Shown: positions 42,750 to 52,822 of the stretch, piece by piece
How positions within the stretch are numbered: position 1 is the stretch's first letter
Layout: every line of letters starts with the position of its first letter
Assembly (NCBI GenBank): GCA_029721515.1
Contig: CM056559.1
Span: forward strand, 16,516,501-16,580,500
Source: Synanceia verrucosa
Taxonomy: Eukaryota; Chordata; Actinopteri; Perciformes; Synanceiidae
Direction: 5' to 3'
Length of the DNA: 64,000 nt
Translations under genes and position numbers: made by a program
Notes under the pieces: model-generated
What the model saw: only the letters and a program-made list of their open reading frames with translations
Databases searched by the model: none
What the model was told of the DNA's origin: nothing

Positions 42750-42945
42750 GAATGTTTTACTGTTAATAGCAACGTTTAAAAAAAAAAAAATCTAGATTCA
42801 TATTTAATTAGCCATATGGACATTTACAAGGTCATTTCAAAGCAGAAATGGTTATATTTACCTTGTGTGGCTTAATGCTGGCTAACAGCTAAAGCTGCTA
42901 GTGACAAAATGACACAGACAAACATCAGAGCACAATGCCCTTTAA
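42750..42945 (+). repeat. 190-bp repeat, copy 2
   Basis: Matches 41235-41425 with small indels. An A-run has expanded in this copy (42778-42790). Together with the two LINE tails upstream of each copy it suggests duplication of a larger block. Confidence 0.8.
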
Positions 42946-43070
42946 CCAGTAGCCATTTTGACATGTCATTACAGGGAGAAGACAGTTATAATTTATAACA
43001 TTAATTATGACCCAGGTAGAGTCCACACTGGCTCACTAGAGTTGTTATGACACACTAAATGAAATTAATA

Positions 43071-43656
43071 TAGTCAGAGTTCAGGGCTTTTATTTTGAAA
43101 GGACAGTCATAGCCACNNNNNNNNNNGAGGAAACAGTTACCCTCCAGAGTTTGGGGCTTTTATTTTTGAAAATGAGTCTGATTCAGAGCAATTAATCCTC
43201 TCTCTATGTGTGTACGTGTGTGTGCATGCGTGTGTGTGTGTGTGTGTGAGCTCAATGCTGTCACCCACTCTCTGTATCATCAGCATTGACTAACCACAAG
43301 CCTGTATCATATCACAGACAGGGTCCCTGCAGTTCACCTGCCACACACACACACAGCTGCTCTGTCACACTATGCCACTGATTATAAGCTGAACTGTCAA
43401 ATCACCTCTCATTAAAAAAAACGTAAAGAGTAGAGCTAAGATTTTTGGATGTGAGTGATGCTATGTTGATGGAGGTTCACGCTGATCACCTAATTCTGCT
43501 GGCCACCCCTGCATGGCTTCGACACCCCTTGGGGCACCCCTATGAAAAAGTCTAGGCGCGCCCCTGCTCTGTCTCCCACACTGGCTCTCATTGACTGCCA
43601 CTGATTTCAAGCTGAGTTAGACCTGTTGAACTCCTCTGAATAACTCAAAAACCATA
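43071..43656 (-). mobile_element. Element A fragment flanked by a 24-bp direct repeat
   Basis: Only the interior of A is present: it starts AGTCAGAGTTCAGGGCTTTT and stops at CTCAAAAACCATAA, without the CTAG end or the GGTGCACCTTACGG end. The left flank ATGACACACTAAATGAAATTAATA (43047-43070, shown here in two parts as ATGACACACTAAAT and GAAATTAATA) recurs with one mismatch at 43657-43680. It contains a (TG)n expansion near 43210-43250 and a 10-N gap. Confidence 0.75.
43117..43126. other. Short assembly gap (10 N)
   Basis: Ten N inside the A fragment, at the position where other copies have AGCTTCCCGT. Probably a masked ambiguous junction. Confidence 1.
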
Positions 43657-43680
43657 ATGACACACTAAATTAAATTAATA

Positions 43681-44399
43681 TTAATTTCTTTTTTAATAGT
43701 AAGACAATATCAGTGTACACCTTGATATAACATGACAAAATGGCTGCCATTAAACATGCTAATAAAGCTAGGTTATAACTATGAGGATTAGCTGGTCTCT
43801 ATCTGACACTTTATTGCTTTTAACAACATGACATATTCACTTTTTATTTTCCAGCTTCGCAGTGATGTACCAGTAACTGAGTGGGAGAGTGAACAAGACA
43901 ACACTTCTTATTTAGTGGGGAAAAAAATCTTAGATTCTTTTTATGCTGACTAATCTGCTAACGTTAGCATTAGACGCCGTTAGCAGCATTGGAAACGTTA
44001 GCTGACAGTGTACAAAGACAAATGCTGCTTTGAGGCTATATCCTCCTTTGTGTAAAGTACACCAGTTATCACAATGTTTTAATGGTGATTTAAACCACTT
44101 AACTGTATGTTTTAAAGTCATTTGACCACTCATTTACTGTTTAAAAGTTATCAGTAGAGAGACATGACTTACCTCTCAGAGGCGCAGAGCAGAAGTGCCG
44201 CCAATCGAAGTGATGCAGCTGAATTAAAGATGAGGCGTTCAAAGACACTGGGAAATTAAGGCGCTCAGGATTATCAATGACCAGGGCTAACATTACTGAC
44301 TTCAAGAGGCTGTAGGAGGTAAATGTCAAAGCCAGTGAAGCTACTGCTATCATATGAAAGTAGAAACATTAAAAAGTACATTGATACCATCATGTAATA
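43681..44399. other. Unassigned stretch
   Basis: A minus-strand donor GAGAG|GTAAGT (around 44170) follows a short frame beginning Met-Ile-Ala-Val at 44353 with a hydrophobic N-terminus. With no homology or partner exon I do not call it a gene. Confidence 0.3.
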
Positions 44400-44430
44400 C
44401 TTATTATTATTATTATTATTATTATTATTG
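44400..44430. repeat. (TTA)n microsatellite
   Basis: About ten TTA units, an unoccupied TAA/TTA tract near the second array. Confidence 0.95.
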
Positions 44431-44664
44431 TAACCTCTGGGATATTCCCAGTTTCAGTAAACGTTACATCCACAGACTAGAGATCTGTAACATTCTGAGG
44501 ATTTACTGTGTGGCACTAAAGCAGTTTACAGAGCAGAGGAGCTGGTCAGGCTCTTAATGTGTAAATGTATGTAGGTGGATGAGTTTAACATTGCTGGTTA
44601 ATGCTGCTGTGCTGTACATCCAACCACTCAAAGTGTCTTACACTACATATCACATTTACTCATT

Positions 44665-44667
<3 letters not shown>

Positions 44668-44700
<33 letters not shown>
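44668..44700. repeat. (CA)n microsatellite
   Basis: About 16 CA units, then TTCATCCATTCATG. Confidence 0.95.
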
Positions 44701-44701
<1 letters not shown>

Positions 44702-44825
44702 TCATCCATTCATGTGGTTGAATAGAGTAGGGAAATATGAATAGCTGTAAATGAAAATATATTTTTAATGAATTTCATCTAAAAGTTTATTTTTTTCTTT
44801 ATTATTTTTTTTAAATAATAAGCTG

Positions 44826-46890
44826 AATGTTGACACTGCGTGACTAATTTGAAAATTGAATGTTGTTGAAGTATGAATGAGAATGAATTGTATATATTGA
44901 AATTTTGAAAATAAAAGCTGAAGCCAAACTGCTAATGCTGGGTTGAATGTTTGAATGAGAATGAATTGTATGAATAGAAATTTTGAAAATAAAAGCTGAA
45001 GCCAAACTGCTGAATGCTGGGTTGAATGTTTGAATGAGAATGAATTGTATGAATAGAAATTTTGAAAATGAAAGCCGAAGCCAAACTGCTGAATGCTGGG
45101 TTGAATGTTTGAATGAGAATGAATTGTATGAATAGAAATTCTGAAAATAAAAGCCGAAGCCAAACTGCTGAATGCTGGGTTGAATGTTTGAATGACAATG
45201 AATTGTATGAATAGAAATTTTGAAAATAAAAGCCGAAGCCAAACTGCTGAATGCTAATGCTGGGTTGAATGTATGAATGAGAATGAATTGTATGAATAGA
45301 AATTTTGAAAATAAAAGCCGAAGCCAAACTGCTGAATGCTGGGTTGAATGTTTGAATGAGAATGAATTGTATGAATAGAAATTTTGAAAATAAAAGCCGA
45401 AGCCAAACTGCTGAATGCTGGGTTGAATGTTTGAATGAGAATGAATTGTATGAACAGAAATTTTGAAAATAAAAGCCGAAGCCATACCGCTGAATGCTGG
45501 GTTGAATGTAGTAGTATGAAGGTTAAGCAGAATGAATGTTGAAAAATTATGAATGTATAAATCATGAATTTGAATTTAAAAGCTGAATGGTGAAAATGTT
45601 TGAATTTTATTCAAAAGTTGAACTTTAAATGTGTGCCTGTTCGAGATCCATGTTGCAATGGAACACACCGAAGCACGCACTACGTGCGTGCCTGACCTGT
45701 GAGGAAACAGTTACCCCTCTGGAGTTTGACCTAATTCTGCTGGCCACCCCTGCATGACTTGGGCCCCCCTTGGGCCCGGGCCCCCCCTTTAAAAAAGTCT
45801 AGACACGCCCCTGGTCTGTCTGTGTGTGTGTGTGATTGATGATGTCATCCACTCTCTGTATCATGAGCATTGATCGATCAGAAGCCTGTATAAGCCCCAG
45901 GCAGGGTCACTTGAGGTCAACTGCCAAGAGCTGGGCCGTTTCCATGGAGACGGCCCCTCCCTTCTCACTCCCTCTCCCTGCGCCAGCTTCTGTCCCCTTA
46001 GACTGCCATTCATTTGAACTGAGTCAGACCCTGCCGAACTCCTCTAAATAACTCCCCAACCGTAAGGAGTACGGCTTTGGGGTTTGGACTGGAGGCGGCA
46101 GGAGCTCGCGACGATCGCAGCGGTGTAAATTTTATGTCTCTAGCCCACTCAGAAGGCTGACAGCGGCAGGTTAAACACAAGAGGTTTCTCTGCTTCCTCA
46201 CGCCTTTTCCTCTGAAATTTAACATTGGGCCCAATGGGGAGATTTTTGGAGGTGCCGCCCTATTTAAGGGTCTGGAGCCAAAACTATAAACCTGACAGAC
46301 ATGGGAGACACATCGCTACGACCGGGACGAAATTTCCAACGTTTTGATGTAAAAATTATTTCGGTGGGGCGTACGTAGCCCTCACAATCGCGATTTAAAA
46401 AAAAATTTTTCAGACGATTCAGACACTGCTCTCCACTCTAGGTGTGTAGTTCTCCCACTCTAGTGCACTAATAGACACCCATGTTAAAGGCTGATTTTTG
46501 AAGATTTCATGGTCTGAGATATGCTGAAATTGTGAATGAACTGTACATTTTTTGAATAGACAATGATTTATGAATATGTAGCCAGGGAAATTTACTACGT
46601 TTTGAAAGTTGAATGAAGTTTCTAAGTGAAAGTATGAAGGAGATATGAAGGTTTGTTCGCTGAAGGAAAATGTTTGAAAATGTCTGAATCTGAAGCTCTC
46701 CCCATTCATTTTCAATGGAAATTTTTTACGAATTATCGTTAATAATTCGGAAATTATGAAGGTTACGGCTATGAAAAGTAATAGCGCACATGTCCCGATG
46801 AAGACGCACGTTTTGAAGTTCGTTTGAAGTTTCTAGGTTGAAATTTGTGGGAGAAGAAGCCGGCCAAAAAAGTGAGCGGAAGAAAAATAA
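44826..46890 (-). mobile_element. Element C, copy C3, with expanded minisatellite and A-like core
   Basis: The CTAGAAGAGC head is missing. The copy opens in the 79-bp minisatellite, continues through AAATGTGTGCCTG, a GCACGCAC-TAC-GTGCGTGC hairpin (45673-45691) and the A-like core (CTAATTCTGCTGG, TCTAGGTGTGTAG at 46437-46450), and ends GCCGGCCAAAAAAGTGAGCG before AAATAATAATAAAG. Its right end differs from both C1 and A, so at least three right-hand ends are attached to the same core. Confidence 0.65.
44870..45510. repeat. 79-bp minisatellite, eight copies
   Basis: GAATGAGAATGAATTGTAT starts at 44874, 44953, 45032, 45111, 45190, 45275, 45354 and 45433. The period is 79 bp except for one 85-bp step caused by an extra ATGCTA. 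The unit reads ...GCTGGGTTGAATGTTTGAATG...GAAATTTTGAAAATAAAAGC. The minus strand has no stop in any frame of the unit, so long Ser/Phe/His-rich frames appear. Since 79 is not a multiple of three, each frame cycles through all three phases. Confidence 0.95.
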
Positions 46891-46891
46891 T

Positions 46892-46991
46892 AATAAAGAA
46901 CACAGAATAACATAGGTTGTGAATGCTTCGCATTCACACCCAATAAAGAACACAGAATAACATAGGTTGTGAATGCTTCGCATTCACACCC
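46892..46991. mobile_element. Element F, two tandem 50-bp copies
   Basis: AATAAAGAACACAGAATAAC then ATAGGTTGTGAATGC-TTC-GCATTCACACCC, present twice with an exact 50-bp step. Each contains a perfect 8-bp stem with TTC loop (46919-46937, 46969-46987). The pair sits between C3 and B4 in TAA tracts. At 50 bp these are the smallest units in the window. Confidence 0.8.
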
Positions 46992-47004
46992 AATAATAAA
47001 AAAG

Positions 47005-47256
47005 AAACCTCGTCCTGAATACTAATAAGCGCGTTGCTTTTAAGGATTTTGGGGTGGATTTTCTTGGGATTTTTTGGTGTTTTTCATCATTTTTCATCAT
47101 TTATGTGTTTGTGGACCTACTACAAGCATTCATGGCAGGCTTCGCCTGCCATGAATGCTAAGACACTTGGGGCCTCCCCCCCAAAAGGAATAGTAATATG
47201 TGCCGCCGTGCTCGCAAGGCTGGCTTCGCCAGCCTTGCTCGACGGCAGGCACATAA
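47005..47256. mobile_element. Element B, copy B4
   Basis: Slightly shortened near the left end (GCGCGTTGCTTTTAAGG). First stem 47126-47158 and terminal palindrome around 47198-47256 are intact. Followed by ATAATAATAATAA and then A7. Confidence 0.8.
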
Positions 47257-47268
47257 TAATAATAATAA

Positions 47269-48830
47269 CTAGACAAAAAATTCCTGAAGAAATTTTAATA
47301 TGTGCCTGCACACATGACGCCGGGCCCACGCGACGCCGGGCCATGTAGGCCCAGCCTGATGCATGCTGACCCTCTCCTGCACCGAAGCACGCACTTCGTG
47401 CGTGCCTGTCCCAGGTTCGTGTTGAAAACAAACACACCTTGTTTCCTGTGAAGCTTAAATCAGAGTTTGGGGCTTTTACTTTGAAAGGACAATCATTGTC
47501 ACAGCTTCCTGTGAGGAAAAAAAGTTACCCCTCCAAAGTTTGGGGCTTTCATTTTGAAAAAACAGACTTTTATTTTGAAGGAAACAGCCTGAGCTTCCTG
47601 TCTGTGTGTGTGATCAATGATGTCATCCACTCTCTGTATCATTGGTAATGGGCAATCAGAAGCCTGTATCATATCATCACCTAATCTCTATATATGTGTC
47701 TATGTGGATCCCCCACCTGACACACACAGCTATGCCACTGATTATGAGCTGACCTGTCCAATCACCTCTCGTATAAAAAAAACTATAAGGAGTAGAGCTT
47801 AGATTTTTGCATGTGAATGATGCTATGGTGATGGAGGTTCATGCATATCACTTAATTCTGCTGGCCACCCCTGCATGGCTTCGACACCCCATGGGGCACC
47901 CCTATGGAAAAGTCTAGGCGCGCCCCTGGTCTGACTCCCACACTGGCTCCCATTGACTGCCATTGATTTCAAGCTGAGTCGGACCATGCCAAACTCCTCT
48001 AAATAACTCCCCAACCGTAAGGCGTACAGCTTTGGGGTTTGGACCGTAGGCGGCAGGAGCTCGCGAGGATCGCAGCGATGTAAATTTCATGTCTCTAGCC
48101 CACTCAGAAGCCCGTCAGCGGCAGGTTAAACACAAGAGGTTTCCCTGCTTTCTCACGCCTTTTCCTCTGAAAATTAACATTGGGCCCAATGGAGAGATTT
48201 TTGGAGGTGCTGCCCTAATTAAGGGTCTGGAGCCAAAACTATAAATCTCAGAGACATAAGAGACACATCGCTACAACCGGGACGAAATTTCCAACGTTTT
48301 GCTGTAAAAATTATGTCGGTGGAGTGAACGTAGCCCTCACAATCGCGATTTAAAAAAAAAAAACTCAGACAATTCTGAAACTGCTCTCCACTCTAGGTGT
48401 GTAGTTGTGTCACTCTAGTGCACGCAATAGACACCCATGTTAAGCTCTGATTTTTGACATTTTCCAGGCTCCGAATAAATCGATCTGACGGACAAACGGT
48501 ACATTTTATGACAAGATGATGAATTATGAAAATGTAGTCAGGTAAATTTGCTGCGTTTTGCAAGTTGAATGGACTTTCTAGGTGAAAGTATGAGGGAGCT
48601 GCGACTGTTTGTTCGGAGAAGCCCCAAAGTTTGAAGTCTGACCTCGCTCCCATTCATTTCAATGAGAAATTTTCGTCGGTTTTTGGGGTCTAGTGTCGCC
48701 ATGGTAACAGTTTTGACGGAGAAAAGTAATAGCCATCGTGGCACGATCGAGACGCACGATTTGATATATCTCATGCCTGGGTGCACCTTACGGTACGACC
48801 CGCATTAATTGCCGAAAATGTGTCTATAAT
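47269..48830 (-). mobile_element. Element A, copy A7
   Basis: Hairpin 47387-47405, loop TTC. The middle is variant y with a deletion (GGATCCCCCACCTGACACAC). The right-hand segment is variant II: CATTTTCCAGGCTCCGAATA and GATCTGACGGACAAACGGTA, instead of the GAAATGCTGAAGAAAC type. Confidence 0.8.
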
Positions 48831-48845
48831 AATAATAAAAAAAAT

Positions 48846-49116
48846 AAACTCCCGTCCTGAATACTAATAAGCGCGTTGCTGGCTTAAAACACAGTGTTTT
48901 TTATGGTGTTTGGATGGATTTTTTTGGTGGTTTTTGATATTTTTTATCATTTTCCATCATTTATGTGTGTTTTGGACCTACCACAAGCATTCATGGCAGG
49001 CTTCGCCTGCCATGAATGCTAAGACACTTGGGGCCTCCCCCCCAAAAGGAATAGTAATATGTGCCGCCGTGCTCGCAAGGCTGGCTTCGCCAGCCTTGCT
49101 CGACGGCAGGCACATA
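48846..49116. mobile_element. Element B, copy B5
   Basis: First stem 48987-49019. The complete 59-bp terminal palindrome runs 49058-49116 from TATGTGCC to GGCACATA. Followed by ATAATAAAAAAG and another B, so B elements can be adjacent. Confidence 0.85.
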
Positions 49117-49128
49117 ATAATAAAAAAG

Positions 49129-49386
49129 AAACCTCGTCCTGGATACTAATAAGCGCGTTGCTGGCCAATACACACTCACTGTATGTTTTTGGGATGGATT
49201 TTTGGGGATTTTTTATCATTTTTCATCAATTATGTATGTTTTTGGACCTACTACAAGCATTCATGGCAGGCTTCGCCTGCCATGAATGCTAAGACACTTG
49301 GGGAACCCCCCCAAAAGCAATAGTAATATGTGCCGCCGTGCTCGCAAGGCTGGCTTCGCCAGCCTTGCTCGACGGCAGGCACATAA
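49129..49386. mobile_element. Element B, copy B6
   Basis: A distinct sub-lineage: CAATACACACTCACTGTATG replaces the usual CTAAAACACAGTG, as in B8. First stem 49257-49289. Ends CACATAA|CTAG of A8. Confidence 0.8.
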
Positions 49387-50958
49387 CTAGACTAAAATTC
49401 CTGAAGAAATTTTAATATGTGCCTGCACACATGACGCCGGACCCACATGACGCCGGACCCACGCGACGCCGGGCCATGTAGGCCCAGCCTGATGCATGCT
49501 GACCCTCTCCTGCACCGAAGCACGCACTACGTGCGTGCCTGTCCCAGGTTCATGTTGAAAACAAACACACCTTGTTTCCTGTGAAGATCAAATCAGAGTT
49601 CGGGGCTTTTATTTTGAAAGGACAGTCATGGCCACAGCTTCCCGTGAGGAAAAAAGTTACCCCTCCGAAGTTTGGGGCTTTTATTTTGAAAAAACAGACT
49701 TTTATTTTGAAGGAAACAGCCTGAGCTTCCTGTCTGTGTGTGTGAATCAATGATGTCACCCACTCTCTGTATCATCAGCATTGACCTATGCATCATATCA
49801 CAGACAGGGTCCCTTCAGTTCAAATACCACACACACACAGCTGCTCTGTCACACTATGCTTCTGATTATGAGCTGACCTGTCAAATCACCTCTCGTTTAA
49901 AAAAAAACTATAAGCAGTAGAGCTTAGATTTTTGCATGTGAATGATGCTGTGGTGATGGAGGTTCATGCATATCACCTAATTCTGCTGGCCACCCCTGCA
50001 TGGCTTCAACACCCCATGGGGCACCCCTATGGAAAAGTCTAGGCACGCCCCTGGTCTGTCCCCCACACTGGCTCCCACTGACTGCCATTGATTTCAAGCT
50101 GAGTCGGACCCTGTCAAACTCCTCTGAAAAACTCAAGAACCGTAAGGAGTACGGCTTTGGGGTTTGGACGGAAGGCGGCAGGAGCTCGCGAGGATCGCAG
50201 CGATGTAAATTTTATGTCTCTAGCCCACTCAGAAGCCCGTCAGCGGCAGGTTAAACACAAGAGGTTTTCCTGCTTTCTCACGCCTTTTCCTCTGAAAATT
50301 AACATTGGGCCCAATGGAGAGATTTTTTGAGGTGCTGCCCTAATTAAGGGTCTGGAGCCAAAACCATAAATCTCAGAGACATAAGAGACACATCGCTACG
50401 ACCGGGACGAAATTTCCAACGTTTTGCTGTAAAAATTATGTCGGTGGAGTGAACGTAGCCCTCAAAATCGCGATTTAAAAAAAAAAACTCAGACGATTCT
50501 GAAACTGCTCTCCACTCTAGGTGTGTAGTTGTGTCACTCTAGTGCACGCAATAGACACCCATGTTAAGCTCTGATTTTTGACATTTTCCAGGCTCCGAAT
50601 AAATCGATCTGACGGACAAACGGTACATTTTATGACAAGATGATGAATTATGAAAATGTAGTCAGGTAAATTTGCTGCGTTTTGCAAGTTGAATGGAGTT
50701 TCTAGGTGAAAGTATGAGGGAGCTGTGACTGTTTGTTCGGTGAAGCCCCAAAGTTTGAAGTCTGACCTCGCTCCCATTCATTTCAATGAGAAATTTTCGT
50801 CAGTTTTTGGGGTCTAGCGTCGCCATGGTAACAGTTTTGACGGAGAAAAGTAATAGCCATCGTGGCACGATCGAGACGCACGATTTGATATATGTCATGC
50901 CTGGGTGCACCTTACGGTACGACCCGCATTAATTGCCGAAAATGTGTCTATAATAATA
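49387..50958 (-). mobile_element. Element A, copy A8
   Basis: Has a short local duplication of ATGACGCCGGACCCAC at 49432-49462. Hairpin 49520-49538, loop TAC. Middle variant x, right variant II, a combination not seen in A7 or A9. Confidence 0.8.
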
Positions 50959-50968
50959 ATAAAAAAAA

Positions 50969-52543
50969 CTAGACTAAAAATTCCTGAAGAAATTTTAATA
51001 TGTGCCTGCACACATGACGCCGGACCCATGCGACGCTGGGCCATGTAGGCCCAGCCTGATGCATGCTGACCCTCTCCTGCACCGAAGCACGCACTTCGTG
51101 CGTGCCTGTCCCAGGTTCATGTTGAAAACAAACACACCTTGTTTCCTGTGACGCTTAAATCAGAGTTTGGGGCTTTTACTTTGAAAGGATAGTCATCTCC
51201 ACAGCTTCCTGTGAGGAAAAAAGTTACCCCTCCGAAGTTTGGGGCTTTTATTTTGAAAAAACAGACTTTTATTTTGAAGGAAACAGCCTGAGCTTCCTGT
51301 CTGTGTGTGTGATCAATGATGTCATCCACTCTCTGTATCATTGGTAATGGGCAATCAGAAGCCTGTATCATATCATCACTTAATCTCTATATGTGTGTCT
51401 ATGTGGATCTGATACACACACACCAACAACCAGTCACACTCTGCCACTGATGATGAGCTGACCTGTTGAATCACCTCTCGTATAAAAAAAACTATAAGCA
51501 GTAGAGCTTAGATTTTTGCATGTGAATGATGCTATGGTGATGGAGGTTCATGCATATCACCTAATTCTGCTGGCCACCCCGGCATGGCTTCAACACCCCA
51601 TGGGGCACCCCTATGGAAAAGTCTAGGCGCGCCCATGGTCTGTCCCCCACACTGGCTCTCACTGACTGACATTGATTTCAAGCTGAGTCAGACCCTGCCG
51701 AACTCCTCTCAATAACTCCCCAACCGTAAGGCGTACAGCTTTGGGGGTTTGGACCGTAGGGCGGCAGGAGCTCGCGAGGATCGCAGCGATGTAAATTTTA
51801 TGTCTCTAGCCCACTCAGAAGCCCGTCAGCGGCAGGTTAAACACAAGAGGTTTTCCTGCTTTCTCACGCCTTTTCCTCTGAAAATTAACATTGGGCCCTA
51901 TGGAGAGAATTTTGGGAGGTGCTGCCCTAATTAAGGGTCTGGAGCCAAAACCATAAATCTCAGAGACATAAGAGACACATTGCTACGACCGGGACGAAAT
52001 TTCCAACGTTTTGCTGTGAAAATTATGTCGGTGGAGTGAACGTAGCCCTCACAATCGCGATTTAAAAAAAAAAAACTCAGACGATTCTGAAACTGCTCTC
52101 CACTCTAGGTGTGTAGTTGTGTAACTCTAGTGCACGCAATAGACACCCATGTTAAGCTCTGATTTTTGACATTTTCCAGGCTCTGAATAAATCGATCTGA
52201 CAGACAAACGGTACATTTTATGACAAGATGATGAATTATGAAAATGTAGTCAGGTAAATTTGCTGTGTTTTGCAAGTTGAATGGAGTTTCTAGGTGAAAG
52301 TATGAGGGAGCTGTGACTGTTTGTTCGCTGAAGGAAAAAGTTTGAAGTCTGACCCTTTCCCCATTCATTCCTATGGGACTTTTTTCGGCGGTTTTTGGGG
52401 TCTAGCGTCGCCATGGTAACAGTTTTGACGGAGAAAAGTAATAGCCATCGTGGCACGATCGAGACGCACGATTTGATATATCTCATGCCTGGGTGCACCT
52501 TACGGTACGACCCGCATTAATTGCCGAAGAATGTCTATAATAA
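50969..52543 (-). mobile_element. Element A, copy A9
   Basis: Joined to A8 through TAATAATAATAAAAAAAA. Hairpin 51087-51105, loop TTC. Middle variant y. The right segment is variant II up to about 52310, then GTTCGCTGAAGGAAAAAG and the type I-like CCCATTCATTCCTATGGGAC, so the switch point lies inside the copy. Confidence 0.8.
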
Positions 52544-52553
52544 TAAAAAAAAT

Positions 52554-52822
52554 AAACTCTCGTCCAGAATACTAATAAGCGCGTTGCTGGCTAAAATACA
52601 GTGTTTTTATGATATTTGGAGGGATTTTTTGGGTATTGTGTGGTATTTTTATCATTTTACATCACATATGTGTGTTTTGGACTCACTACAAGCATTCATG
52701 GCAGGCTTCGCCTGCCATGAATGCTAAGACACTGGGGAATCCCCCAGAAGGAATAGTAATATGTGTCGCCCGTGCAGCCGCAAGGCTGGCTTCGCCAGCC
52801 TTGCTCGACGGCAGGCACATAA
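52554..52822. mobile_element. Element B, copy B7
   Basis: First stem 52692-52724; second stem intact, but the outer arm begins TATGTGTC. Abuts A10. Confidence 0.8.

Noticed and set aside
44141..44353. Minus-strand first-exon candidate with a hydrophobic N-terminus and GTAAGT donor
   Set aside because: Isolated; no homology, no CpG-rich leader and no partner exon.
44765..45565. Frames up to 213 codons on the minus strand, Ser/Phe/His rich
   Set aside because: Pure translation of the 79-bp minisatellite, open in all phases.
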